Below are positions 8,880 to 20,834 of a stretch of 64,000 nt of DNA, piece by piece. The stretch is from Endomychus coccineus. Its lineage: Eukaryota > Arthropoda > Insecta > Coleoptera > Endomychidae. The position numbers and the translations under genes are program-made. Under the pieces are notes generated by a model. That model was not told the DNA's origin, made no database searches, and saw only the letters and a list, made by a program, of their open reading frames with translations. Each line of letters begins with the position of its first letter. The stretch's first letter is position 1. Where the stretch lies: assembly GCA_958510875.1 (NCBI GenBank), contig OY294067.1:197157401-197221400 (forward strand), in the 5' to 3' direction.

Positions 8880-11106
8880 GTAACATTCAGTGAATTAAGG
8901 AAACTAGAAATTGAATTGAGTAATGTCAAAACGAGTGTACGTACAATAATCCCCTTAAGCACTTTTAATGAATATAACAGAAGGCAAGTCATTCACTATA
9001 ATAGAGTTTATTATGAAATTCAACATAGACAGAAAATGAAATTCAAGAGTTTGAAAATTGATACATTCGCTAGCATTCAAGTTCAAGATAAATGGATAAA
9101 AAATTTAACAGAAATTGACATTCCTTCTGAAGTCAAACCTTAGCTTTAGGTCCTAAATTCAGTATTTACCCAACAAACAAAGATTTCAAAGTTTCCTCCT
9201 TACTTGCTGATATTGAATCTGTCATTTCACTTTTTCCAAAGTCAGATAAAGACTCTTACAGAGCTCAAAGCACTAATGTTATCACAAATTATTTACACAA
9301 GCTTTCATCCAAGAAAGATATTTTGCAAAATATTTTTATTAAATGTAAAAAATTCCTTGAAGATAACCCTGATTTGTATGTTGTTAGGAGTGACAAAGAG
9401 AATGTGACTGTTGTAATGTACAAGCAGGATTATTACACTAAAAGTAAAGATTTACTTAAAGATGATAAATACTATGTTAGATTACCACGTAATCCTGTGA
9501 GTACCCTGCAGCAGGCAGCAAACAAGTTGGTTTCAAAATTACTCAAGGATAAATTAATTGATGCAATGACAGCTAAAAGTTTGAATATTTATGATGCGAT
9601 CGCTCCACGTTTTTATGCTCTTCCTAAAATTCACAAATCCACTCTGGCTTTGAGACCTATTGTGTCTTCGATAAATGCCCCGAACAGTAAACTAGCACAA
9701 TTTCTGACTGAAATTTTGACTAATTCGTATGATACAGACAATGATTACTATATCAAGGATTCATTCTCTTTCAGTAACTTCATAAACAATTACAAACTAC
9801 CTGAAAATTATATTGTTATGAGTTTTGATGTGGTGTCTTTATTTTCCAATTTATCTTTTGAATTAGTCAGACAGAGTTTATCCAATAAATGGATCATAAT
9901 TTCAAATCATTGTAATTTAACTTGGAGTGCTTTTGTTGACATTTTGGAGTTTATTTTTGAATCCAATTTTCTTATTTTTGACAATGCTTATTACAAACAG
10001 ATTTTTGGTACCCCATGGGATCAACCATTTCACCCATACTAGTAAATTTTGTACTTGATGATTTGGTGAAAGATGTGGTATCATTCATTCCTTTTAATAT
10101 TTCTTTCGTAAAGCGGTATGTTGATGACTTAATTTTCGCTGTACCAGCAGGCAGAATTAATGAGGCTCTACATTATTTTAATAGTTACAATATACACCTA
10201 CAGTTCACCTCAGAAGAGGAAGATAATCAAAGTATCCCTCTTTTAGATATGAGAGTTTGTAGAGGTAATGACAACATTCTCCGTACAAAGTGGTACAGAA
10301 AACCTATATGTAGTAACAGATTCATCAGTTACCACTCATACCATATTCTCAATATGAAAATAAATCTGATCATCGCTTTAAAAAGCATAGTGATTCATTT
10401 ATCACATCCTACATACAGGTTGGAATGTCTGAAGGAATTAAGAGCCATATTGAAAGAAAATTCATATCCATTAAAATTAATTAATAAATTTTTGTTCAAT
10501 TCTGATCAAAAACAAAATTTAAACAATAATCAAGTCCAAACTAATATTACTCCAAATGTAAACAATAATGTTACAAACAATACTAACAAAGAATTGCCAC
10601 CTCAACAAATTACTTTTTTGTACATGACTCTACCTTACATTGAAGATCTCACACCAAAACTTACCAACATTTTCAAATTAGAAAATCTTCAAGCCTCTTC
10701 ACAAAAACTAAGGTTCCTCTAACAACACTAGAGTGTTCTAATGTAATTTACAGTATTCCTTGTTTGGATTGCGAAAAGGTCTACATAGGACAAACTGGGA
10801 GAAATTTATCAGGACGCATTACTTCACATAAAAAAGATTGTAAGTTAAAAAAAAATAGTTGTGCACTTGCAGAGCACATTATAGATTTCAAACATTTTTG
10901 ACAATTTTAATAATCCAACTATTTTGGCTAGGGAAAATAATTTCTCTAAAAGACATTTCCTCGAAATGGTTTCTATTAACAATCAACCGAACTGTATGAA
11001 CAAACGTTCTGATATTGCAAATTTAAGTGTGATATACAATTATTTACTTAATTTCGACAAAAAGGGCGTAGGCGACCCTGTTCTAGTTCCAAATCTACCG
11101 CCGTGA
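8880..11106 (+). pseudogene. Penelope-like element 2: RT plus GIY-YIG, frameshifted
   Basis: Motifs run in PLE order. The N-terminal region (8880-9320) ends in LGPKFS. RT follows with PRFYALPKIHKSTLALRPIV, then SFDVVSLFSNLS, then GSTISPILVNFVLDDL, then the catalytic KRYVDDLIFAV (near 10110). The thumb shows SIPLLDMRV and KWYRKPICSN. The GIY-YIG domain shows VIYSIPCLDCEKVYIGQTGR (10742-10800) and ends NLPP at 11106. Single-base frame changes lie near 9138, 10015 (between GTP and MGST), 10722 and 10900. Apart from these it is the most complete PLE in the window. It is preceded by the tRNA-like unit and followed by an R2-type insertion. Confidence 0.88.
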
Positions 11107-12233
11107 ATCAATTGTTTTATAAGATATTGATGATTTTGTGCGCCGTTCCAGTCCTGCTCCACTCTTTTGGAGTGGTGAAATGGACGGTCGATGAACTGCA
11201 TAGACTCGACAAAAACACCCGGAAAATGATGCATATCCATCACAGTTTGCATTCTAGGTCGTTCGTTTCCCGCATTTATCTCCCACGTCATCGGGGAGGT
11301 AGGGGACTCCTCAGTCTGGAGGGTCTGCATCGATGTGTGGTTCTGAGTATAGCTTGTAAAGTTCTCAGGAGCTCGGACCTCCTCCTGTGCCTTGTTAAAA
11401 GTCACGAATTGGCCGGAGTGGGGGCATTTACCGCTAAGGCAGCACAAAAAGCTGCGGAAGAACTTGGTCTCGAATTTCAGATCAGTCGAGAAGGCCGACT
11501 GGAGGGCAACCTCGTGGTCCTACCATCTCGCCTGAAAGCCCAGATAAATGCCGCGGAGCAAGATCTTATGCTCAGGCGGCAGACTGAGGAAGTCACCGCA
11601 GCTGGCCAAGATGGCGTAATCAACAGCTTGGTATATCGTCGCAATGTGATGGGTGTGCAGGTCTCTGATGTCAGCTGCAGGGCCTGTCGAAAGGCGCCTG
11701 AGACGCTTATACACCTTCTGTCGGCATGTCAGACAAAAGCGGCCTCGGCGTATACCCATCTGGAGCACTCGTACGGAATAGACCTAGAGCCGGTGTTGCC
11801 TTACATGCCAGGAGATATTGAGTCCGTTGTCGGAAACGAAAAATGCCAGATGTTCTGGAATAACCCGTTTCCGACCGTCAGGTCTATACAAGCAGCTAGG
11901 TCTGACGTTGTCCTCCTCGATGGACGAAGCAAGACTATGTATGTCACCAAATTCACTGCTCCGGCAGAGAAGAACATAGTCTTGGAAGAGGAGGGAAGAT
12001 GGACGAAGTATCAAGATCTCCTGTTCGATCTCCACACATTATACCCAGGCCACAATGTCATATTAGTTGTTCTGATCGTTTGTGTTTTGGGCGGAGTTCG
12101 GTGTTTGCTGCGTTCAAACTTGAAGATCATTCTGACCTGTAAGACCTATGTGCTGATCTTGATAGACCGGATGCAAAAGGCAGTCATTCTGGGTTCAATT
12201 AGAATACTTAGGGCACACGATTTAGGAACCTGA
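11103..12233 (+). pseudogene. R2-type retrotransposon 3' part (element A): knuckle plus RLE
   Basis: 376 codons are open, but the first ~13 codons are PLE2 3' sequence, so the frame crosses an insertion junction near 11141. The rest is the C-terminal part of an R2-type non-LTR polyprotein: thumb (SFGVVKWTVDELHRLDK, RGGRGLLSLEGLHR), a zinc knuckle C-X2-C-X8-H-X4-C (CRAC...H...C, about residues 195-210), and a restriction-like endonuclease region (RSDVVLLD, FTAPAEKNIVLEEEGRWTKY). The usual acidic residue before FTAPAE appears as lysine in TKF. The reverse transcriptase palm is absent, so it is 5'-truncated and dead. The 3' end is a short A-run at 12350 followed by (TA)n. Confidence 0.82.
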
Positions 12234-12365
12234 AGCTACTTACCGACCGGTGGGGAGGAGTAGCTTTGGTTAACCACCTTTTAGGTTTTTCTGGCGCGAC
12301 TGCTGCGTTGTCGTCGGAATTCACAGCAGCCCCGACCAGGTTCGTATGTAAAAAAAAAAAAATAT

Positions 12366-12549
<184 letters not shown>

Positions 12550-12875
12550 TAAAGAAAATATATTTCTTCAATTTGAATTAGCGCGCCGCGCCAACGTAGA
12601 TAATGTAGGTGTAGAAGAGAATGATACTAGCGTTATCAGCAGGGAGGTTATGTGAGTGATAGGCAAGCAGTGAGAAGCTCCAGGTGTCACGATAACGTGA
12701 AATTTGACTTTAATTATTTGTTATTATAAAACGAACAGAATCGACAGGAGAATAAACATTGAATGTCGTTTCTTTGTTTTACAAAGCAACACAACCTTGT
12801 TTACATTGATTTCTCTCGTCCATAAGAACCATTATATATATATATAATATGTTGCCACTCTAGAAAATTCGTTTT

Positions 12876-13126
12876 GTCATCACATTAGGCTCACAATGAG
12901 TCTTGACAGATTTGGTAACATTCAAGAGAAGTGTTTTCCAAGCAGACTCTTTGAGTCTCCTCCTGTTCACCATCGCTGTTGCTCTCCATTGTGTAGAGAA
13001 GAACTCGTGTATATTACTCTGTAATCCAAAATGACCGGAGGGGCGATCTGAGACACCAATTAATTTACATGGATGTTCTGAAACGTAAGCTTCAGTCAAG
13101 ACTCATTGTGAGCCTAATGTGATGAC
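12876..13126. repeat. Perfect 32-bp inverted repeat enclosing an R2-type fragment
   Basis: 12876-12907 and 13095-13126 are exact reverse complements (gtcatcacattaggctcaca at the outer ends). Between them lies a 187-bp piece of the non-LTR RT that is repeated again, shortened, at 13127-13230. The arrangement looks like a fold-back insertion or a template-switch product rather than a normal R2 end. Confidence 0.85.
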
Positions 13127-14340
13127 ACAATGAGTCTTGACAGATTTGGTAACATTTAACAGGAGTGTTTCCCAAGCAGACTTGAGTTTCCTCCTGTTCA
13201 ACAGCGCACGTTCTGAAACGTAAGCTTCAGGGGAGAAAAACCTCCATCAAGCTCTCAATTTGATTCAAAAATATACACGATCCGTAGGCATGGAGTTGGA
13301 TTTGGATGAGTGCGCATTATTTCATTTGAGGAGAGGACGGTCTTCGTGAGTCTTCGAGAATATGCTCACAGACGGAAGAATTTCCAAGCATCTCGAAGCT
13401 GAGAGATCAATCTATACCTGGGACTTGAACAGCGTCCTATTTAAGACGTTTCTCAGGTAAAAGTGGCTCTTGAAGGAGCCTTGTTCGAAATATTTGGTCA
13501 TCCAAACTTCCAAGTGTGAACAAAGTTTGTCCAATGAATATGTTTGCCGTTGCAATCCTGCTTCAATCTTTTGGAGTGGTGAGATGGATGATCGATGAGC
13601 TGCATAGACTCGACATAGACAATCTGAGAATGATACATATGCACCACAGTTTGCGTCCTAAGTCATCCGTTTCCTGCATTTATGTCCCACGTCACCTGTG
13701 ACGTAGGGGACTTCTTAGTTTGAAGGGTGTGCATTGAAGTGTGTAACTAAATATAGCGTGTTAATTTCTCAGGAGATCGTAACCTCTCCTATGTCATGTC
13801 AAAAGTCACGAATTGGCTCGAACGTGATCATTCATAGTAAAGAGAGCGGCTAGGGCGATATAGCTTGGTCTCGTATTTCACACCAGTGATGAAGTACTAT
13901 CAAAGAGAGCGATTTGCCCGAAAGGTTAGAAAATGCAGCGGAGCAAGACCTTATGTTCAGACAGCATATTGACAAGCCAATACACAGTGTTTTTGTCGGA
14001 ATGTCTGTTGAAAGCAGCTTCGGCGTACACCCATCGCCATAAAACCGCCCCACGTGTGTGGTGCTGTATTGTCATTTAAGGCACTCACACGAAATAGACC
14101 TTGAGCATGTGCGTATCTCACATGCTGGAAGATATTGAGTGAGACGTAGGGAATGAAAAAGTCAGAACTACTGAAATTACCCGTGGTCGACTATACAAGT
14201 GAATAGGTCTTTCGTTATCCTCCTCGATAAACAAATCGAAACTATGTATATCAACGAACTCTCTGCTCTGGCTGAATTCGAAGGAGGGGTTCTGATCATC
14301 GGTGTTATGGAAGAAATTCAAATACCATTCTATGTGAGAA
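12908..14340 (+). pseudogene. R2-type retrotransposon (element B), heavily decayed
   Basis: Plus-strand fragments in order are: an RT piece (RFGNIQEKCFPSRLFESPP); a palm/thumb boundary at 13240-13330 (YTRSVGMELDLDECALFHLR); the thumb at 13516-13701 (SFGVVRWMIDELHRLD, MIHMHHSLRPKSSVSCIYVP); and endonuclease remnants at 14100-14280 (MLEDIE, LLDKQIETMYINELSA). Its 3' untranslated tail (14350-14450) matches that of element A (gcaaaaggcagtcattctgg type). Numerous stops and indels make it a pseudogene. It meets element C tail to tail near 14470. Confidence 0.72.
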
Positions 14341-14477
14341 CTCAACGCTGATCTTGATAGGCCGGATGCAGAAGGCAGTCATTCTGTGTCAAATAAGTCT
14401 ACTCATTGGCACACGATTTGAGAGCTACTTATCGATCGATGGAGGGGAGTTGGTTCGGTTGAGCGCCAACCAGGGGT

Positions 14478-15850
14478 GGAAAAGCATCCCAGGCACCTTC
14501 CGACAGGCCCTGCAGCTGACATCAGAAACCTATACACCCATCACGTTGCGGCGATGGACCGAAGTATTGATTACAGTATCTTGGCAAGTTGCGGTGATTC
14601 CTTCGGTTTTGGGTGTAAGCCCGGCTGACCTTAGGTAGCCGAAAGTCAGCCTGTATGACAAGCCGAGTGTTTTGATGGTTCAAAGGGCGGGGTCGAACTC
14701 CCAAGAACTTCACAAGCTATATTCAGACTGACACTTCGACACAGATCCTCCAGACTAAGGAGTCTCATACCTCCTCGGTGAAGTGAGGGATCCATGCGGG
14801 AAGCGGGCGACCTAAGATGCAAATTGTGATGAATATGCTCCATTTTCCAGGTGTCTTTGTCGAGTCTATACAGTTCATCGACCGTTTATTTCACTACTCC
14901 AAAGGAGTGGGGCAAAACTGGAGCGGCAAGCAGATTTGTTTCAGACGCCTTATTCTCACTTGAAAGTTCGAAGGAGCAAATCTCCTTAACAAGGTTTGTG
15001 CACTTGCCGCAGAGAGCCACCTTTACCTCCGAATCGTCCTAATAAGGACGCTGTACAATCCCCAGGTATCGATAGGTCTCTCTAGCATCAATGTATCTAA
15101 AGATGTTCCTGTCGGCTAGCTGCATATTATCGTGCACTCCCGGAGATTGTCCTCTCCTTAAATTACACACTGCCACTTGTCCGAACCCAACTCCATGCCT
15201 ACGACTCGTGTATATTCCTGAACCACATTGGGAGCCTGATGAAGGTTTATCTTCCCAGAGACATAAAGTTCCAATTCATCGATGTAAAGTAAATGGGTGA
15301 TCTGATGGCTCCGGTCGTTCGGTGGTCCAGAGTAATATCCACGAGTCTGTCTTGAGAGCAGCAGCAGTGAGATGTTCAATAAGAGAACACTGGAGGAGTC
15401 CCCATGGAAGACACTCCTCTCGAATGTTACCAATTCTGTCAAAACTCGTGGTGGCGAAACGAGTCTTACAGATTCGCACGGGTGTTCTATACATCTCACT
15501 AGTGGGTTTGGTACCGCAAGGCATTATAGCAAGTATAATAATAGCTCATGTGATGTTGAATCAAATGCTATGCGGTGATCAAACCAGGCCATGAAAAGGT
15601 TGCGCTCATGAAGTATGAAGTCCTGAGTGATAGATCTATCTATTACCAGGTTCTCCGGGCAACCTTCCATGCTTTTCTTTACTCCACGCTGTTCGGTGAT
15701 GTCATTAATCACCGGACCGATCGATCTCAACAACTCAGCATACAAGATACGTGTAGCAGGTGTTGAGACACGTGATCGGCCGGTAGTTCTTGGGATCAGA
15801 CGAGTCTCCAATCTCCGAAGGAGGAGCTCAGTGTACCCCTCGATACCTCA
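14478..15850 (-). pseudogene. R2-type retrotransposon RT and knuckle (element C)
   Basis: Minus-strand RT motifs are: EQRGVKKSMEGC with NLFMAWFDHRIAFDSTSHEL (palm start, about 15690-15560); SVLLLNISLLLLSR; ITHLLYIDELELYV (the catalytic YxDD box is degenerate, with the second acidic position Glu, at about 15270); and the thumb at 14843-14646 (HRGGMRLLSLEDLCRSVSLN). The knuckle begins (VSDVSCRACRK) and is cut off near 14480, where it meets the tail of element B. An almost identical copy lies at 21487-22860 because of the tandem duplication. Broken frames throughout. Confidence 0.78.
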
Positions 15851-15873
15851 GTTTGAAATTTGCTGCTCCTCTT

Positions 15874-16311
15874 TGTTACCCCTTTGGGTCTGGTTGGATG
15901 TGATGGTATTGGTGTAATAAAATTATAAGTTCAATTCTACTAAAATTGTTTATTTGAAGCAATAAATAAATTGATATCACAACCAATACCGTTTTGTGAA
16001 TAGTATATGAGACTCTGGGGCGTACAATGATTCTAGTGAATCTTTAATGATGAATATGTTTGACAAGGTGTTTGAATTAACGATTGAACAACTCTTAAAG
16101 ATATAAAATTACTTCCCCTCTCAATAAATGTTATAATATGCAATAAATCCTTAACCTAAATATACAATAATTGATAAAGTTGCAAAATTACTATCAATTC
16201 AAAATTAAAAGTCCTAACTATCATTTATAAGCTATATACAGTTTGCACAAATTGTATTCCTCAGAATATGTTTCTATAGTATATAATTACCCTAATTACA
16301 TTGACCCCACA
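15874..16311 (-). repeat. Gypsy LTR, 438 bp (duplication copy 1)
   Basis: One of five 438-bp copies with TG...CA ends (also 16867-17304, 22883-23320, 23876-24313 and 35498-35935). On the minus strand it starts TGTGGGGTCAATG and ends GGGGTAACA. Here it follows a Gag fragment directly with no polypurine tract, so it is the 3' boundary of an internally deleted element. Confidence 0.85.
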
Positions 16312-16544
16312 TTTCGTACTAATGTCACCTCATCTGCTAGTTCCTCTAGCTTTGTTCTACAAACTCCTACTTCATTCCCTTGATCTAATTCCAATCCCTC
16401 TAGATTGACCTCTTTTGTGGCTCTCAAAACACCCCTGAGAATTTTTCTCATTTGATTTACCGTACCTATTTCCGAAATACCCCTAATTGCCAATTCATAC
16501 TCCAATTCTCCTTTTGATGAATATTCCACGTTCATCGTAGCCAT
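16312..16544 (-). pseudogene. Gypsy Gag N-terminal fragment
   Basis: Starts with ATG at 16544, about 320 bp after the primer site on the minus strand, and encodes about 78 residues including GELEYELAIRGISEIGTVNQ and MRKILRGVLRA. This resembles the short N-terminal motif (ELEYELxxRGI...GTVxxMR) common in insect gypsy Gag proteins. The frame runs straight into an LTR at 16311, so the remainder of gag and all of pol were lost by deletion. Identical in the second copy (23321-23553). Confidence 0.65.
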
Positions 16545-16866
16545 TCTTAACCGGTATTTACTTCAATCAGTGCCTCCCCAAGTAATTTAAATAACAATAC
16601 TGTGACTTGTAGCAACACAACCTGTATATGTCTTACCTCAAACTGTAAAATTTTTAGTGCAATTCCAAACCTGTAAGTCCACCTTAAATCTATACCTACA
16701 AATATAAGGGATTTCATCTTATAGTAGTACTATACTCGAATCTGAATATTCGACAAAAAAAAATTTTTATCCCAAAAAAAAATTTTTAAATTGTTAAATT
16801 TTTCGAAATCATCTACAATAATCGTTCAATTGTAGTCAAACATAAACTATTTTAGTTGGGCGCCAG
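16545..16866 (-). promoter_or_regulatory. Gypsy leader with Lys-type primer binding site
   Basis: One base after the LTR end the minus strand reads TGGCGCCCAAC (16855-16865), the typical primer site for a lysine tRNA. The A/T-rich leader that follows runs to the Gag start. The same leader occurs at 23554-23875 and, truncated, at 35236-35497. Confidence 0.75.
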
Positions 16867-17304
16867 TGTTACCCCTTTGGGTCTGGTTGGATGTGATGGT
16901 ATTGGTGTAATAAAATTATAAGTTCAATTTTACTAAAATTGCTTATTTGAAGTAATAAATAAATTGATATCACAACCAATACCGTTGTGTGAAGAGTATA
17001 TGAGACTCCGGGGCGAACAATGATTCTAGTGAATCTTTAATGATGAATATGTTTGACAAGGTGTTTGAATTAACAATTGAACAACTCTTAAAGCTATAAA
17101 ATTACTTCCCCTCTCAATAAATGTTATAATATGCAATAAATCCTCAACCTAGATATACAATAATTGATAAAGTTGCAAAATTACTATCAATTCGAAATTA
17201 AAAGACCTAACTATCATTTATAAGCTATATACAGTTTGCACAAATTGTATTCCTCAGAATATTTTTCTATAGTATGTAATTACCCTAATTACATTGACCC
17301 CACA
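16867..17304 (-). repeat. Gypsy LTR, 438 bp, shared by two elements
   Basis: Same length and ends as the 15874-16311 LTR. It serves as the 5' LTR for the deleted Gag-only unit downstream on the minus strand. At the same time it is the 3' LTR of the env-like/integrase remnant on its other side. This LTR-internal-LTR-internal-LTR order is what LTR recombination between tandem copies produces. Confidence 0.8.
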
Positions 17305-17431
17305 TACTCTTGAATACACCCTTCAATAACTTTAATTGAATGAATGACCTGAACAACACCCTAAATTAGTTTATTTCTGACCGAGATATTATAAGCTTAT
17401 ATCGTCATAGTTACGCTATCAATAATGAGGG

Positions 17432-19890
17432 TCATAACTCCCTTGAGACATCATAGATTCTATAATTCCCTCTACCTTTCACAGGTAAAAATAAAATGAG
17501 AAATGCTAATATATATATATTTAGAAATCTGATGACATCTTTAGGAGATAAAACAGCGCACTTTCTCGGCTGATAACTCTTGCTCTTTCGTTTCAAAGAA
17601 GCCTCTAGTTCATTGAACTTGGTGATTTCTCGTTTCTCACGTATAGTCACCATCGATTTTAGCATTGACCATTTAGTCCATAAAGAATTCGAACTATACG
17701 TTCCTGACTGCAACGAATAAATACAATTACTACCAAATCTACCGAAAAACATAGACAATTCCTTACGAGTTCTTGAAAATATGCCACAAATACAGTTTCA
17801 GTGGCATCTTTTGGCATAACATTTTTCGTGTCAGCCACTCCAGATTCATTTTATATTCTTTTTTGTATAGGGCTTCACTATTCGATGGAAATAATGATTC
17901 TCTTGCTTTTCAGCATTTATCAAAATATCCTCCATTATATTTGGGGAAGAAAACACGTTCTTAACGCAAAGACAACTTGATTATAAAGCTTTGTTTGTAA
18001 GCAAGTAACATACCAACAAGCTAGCAACAACGAAACTCCTATAATCAACGGTACCTGATTCAAATATAGCGGGGATGTAATGAATTGGTGCATTTATTCC
18101 GTTTTAAAAATGAACATAATTTTATTGAAATCGGTCAGAAATAAAATTATCTGTGTACCACGGGAATTAATGAGCCTTAATAACCTAGGGCTATTGCTGT
18201 TCCTTGGGCCAGAGGCCCTTGATACAATAATAACTATTATATCCAACTTTCATTTACATGTCACTCATGAACGAATAATTATTCACTATAATTGCTATGG
18301 TTTGTTTGAACTTGCACTAGCTACTTGGTAATGAATCCTGTAGAATTAAATGTGATGACTTGTCCAATTCTTATTCCAAAAATACTCTAAGTACGCCAAT
18401 GCCCAGCTAACTCGTAATTGATTCAGGTATGACACTACAGATCTGTTACTACTTGTCACAGTAATTCACATTTCTTCATATCACAAATTAATTATTGCAC
18501 TGGATATGTTTCACTAACTTCATTCAGATTTACTAGTCACTACTAGTTACTTATGTGTAACTTGAGTGAAATAACTTGAGAGAATGATTAATTCGATTTC
18601 GATCCCTTTTATACATTTCCAGATCACTCCAGTGTTCCCAACCAAATTTACCTCCCGTTGTTATACGTATGATCAAGTTCATTTCCGAATATATTTCTCA
18701 CACTGGTCACTAAACGTAATTGTCGTTTTTATGTGAGTAATTAGATCGTGGATCGCGTAACATTACCTACTCGAGTCACATATCAAAATTTAGCTAAATT
18801 TCCCCGGACTCTACTGAACAATTATGATCAACTTACAATCATAGATAAACCCGTGAAATTGTCTGTAAGTTCTAAGTTTTGAATTTCAGAATTCGATATT
18901 AATAATTCTGAAATATAGTTTGAACTGATCCTTAACCTCTTATCAACAGGTGGTTACTTTTTCACCTATGTGACTTCCAGTTTTTCGGAGATATTATCGA
19001 GTGAAGTTATGCAACTGATTATATTCGATCCTACTTTTCCTTCATCGATTTTCTTCTATAAATGTTCTATACGTTCATTCAATTGTTGGTTTGATCGATT
19101 TCTTAAAGTCATTTGTTGTTTATGCTTTTCGATTTCCGTATATAAGCAATTATCATCGTTTGGAAAACACGTGGTTTCGATTTTTCCAAATTGTTTAATA
19201 GAACCCCACTGTTGATTTCCCTTTATGAATGATTGAATTATGAACAACTTTTGTTAAGAACATTCCTTTGTAATTTGTTTCTTTCTGGATAAATTGTTGG
19301 AACATATAATTTTATTTCAGTCGATCGATGCTTCTATAAAACAACTACAATTCTCATGAAACTTCCTCAGTGCCCTTTCACTATAACTCTGAATCTTTAA
19401 GCAATAATATTTCACAATTGTTCAACAATTGAGATAATTTTGTTAATTCAGTATGAGACCAGATTTTCGTTCATCTATGTCCTTCGTTGTATATCACACA
19501 ACCCCTCGTTCATAGATGTCGCTGCAAGTATAGATTCAATATAATTGATTTCCTTTTGAATTTACCAAACGTAGATTTCACACCGTAACACTTCCCGCTC
19601 ACCCGTTGAAAAATTTTGGAACAAAATTTTCATCCTGTGGTGTAACATAAACGAACATCCCCTCACACCAAATGTTACTGTGACTTTACCCTCGTATATT
19701 TGACTTCTATGTGAATAACTTGTACGTTGTTGTCCCAAGAATTGTGTCGGACTTGATGTCGTAGCATTCCCCTTTTTATCCGCATAGCGTTCGGCAGAAT
19801 CTAAATGCACCAATCTGAAATGATCCACTTGGTCAACGGCTACTCTAATTCTATATTTACACCCTGATCCTCTATTTACACTCAACATTA
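17432..19890 (-). pseudogene. Possible env-like region of the gypsy element
   Basis: Between the integrase and the 3' LTR lie ~2.5 kb with several minus-strand open pieces. 19888-19562 is a cysteine-containing segment with N-glycosylation-type sites (GNATTSS, QNFSTG). 19247-19050 reads WGSIKQFGKIETTCFPNDDN. 17758-17432 carries a hydrophobic stretch (FLNIYILAFLILFLPVKG). A third gene in this position is typical of env-bearing gypsy elements (errantiviruses), but I recognise no definite envelope motif such as a furin site plus fusion peptide. It is broken by stops. Copies: 29713-32091 and 36139-38070. Confidence 0.35.
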
Positions 19891-20021
19891 TTCACATATC
19901 AGTCTCGCATTCGATTCTCTACTACTTGACGTATATATTTGAATACAACCCTGTCTTGTAGTCTGTCCCTTGACTTCTTTCTGAATCTATCTCAACTATG
20001 TAATTAAATTTGAATTTTATT

Positions 20022-20290
20022 ATGACTCTATCTCTACTAATATAATCTTGCTTGAAATTTGACTATTCTTTCATTCACGACCCTAATAATTCTCTAGTGC
20101 AAGATAGGCTTCACATTTACTAACTGACAGCCTTAAATCAATTAGCCGAATATTCATCATGACTCTATCTCTACTTATATAATCTTGCTTAAAATGTGAC
20201 TACTCCTCCATTTACTATCCTAGTAATTCTCTAATGCAAGATAGACTGTGACAGCCTTAAATCAATTGGCCGAAAAAAAAAAATGTAATG
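20022..20290. repeat. ~138-bp tandem repeat, two copies
   Basis: The words tgactctatctctact and aatctagtgcaagatagg-like sequence recur at 20022 and 20160. The array sits between the integrase and the env-like region and is also present at about 32225-32490. In the first copy its second unit has lost ~15 bp. Confidence 0.6.
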
Positions 20291-20834
20291 ATGATCATAC
20301 ACTCTAGCTTCATAAGTCCGTACCGAATTGACATTCCATGATGTTGACCAAACCAATCCCCAAATTCCCGAATACAACATCAAACCTACCCTAGAATATT
20401 AATCCCCGCTGAACTTAGAAACCATTCACACCTTGACTTTATAATTGAATATTTCCGGAAAAACAACTTCCGCATTCAACCACTTCCATCAACCCATTTG
20501 CTCTATTTTGGAGGAATTTTACCCCTCAGCAAGGTTAACAATTGTCCTATCCTAACTCGGAAACAACACGGGTTTTCATCCACTCTCACTCTATGCTTCC
20601 GAACGATCTAGCTTCAAATCTATTCACCGCATTCCTTCTCATACCTTCCAACTCATACACATCCATACCTATTTCCCGTTTTATGCGGAACGGGCCTTCA
20701 TATTTATTGTCTAGCTTAGCAGAGTAGTATTTCCAGACCCTTTGGCCTACCTCGAAAGTGATTGGTTTCCGTCTTAAATTGTAAGACTTACTGCTACTCT
20801 CGTATGCTTTATTCAGTTGTTCCTGAACCCCTGT

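Noticed and set aside
11141..12350. Insertion of the R2-type element in 28S rDNA
   Set aside because: No rRNA-like sequence flanks any of the three elements; they lie in PLE, TA-repeat or gypsy sequence.
15322..15594. Plus-strand ORFs of 90 and 68 codons at 15322-15594, duplicated at 22332-22604
   Set aside because: They are antisense to the R2-type RT; similarity to the minus-strand frame at 12860-13099 is explained by the opposite orientation of element B.
15874..17304. Possibility that the LTR at 15874-17304 is a fresh insertion with its own target duplication
   Set aside because: Bases outside the two LTRs (ctcctctt and tactcttg) do not match, and the right flank is shared with other copies, so recombination explains it better.
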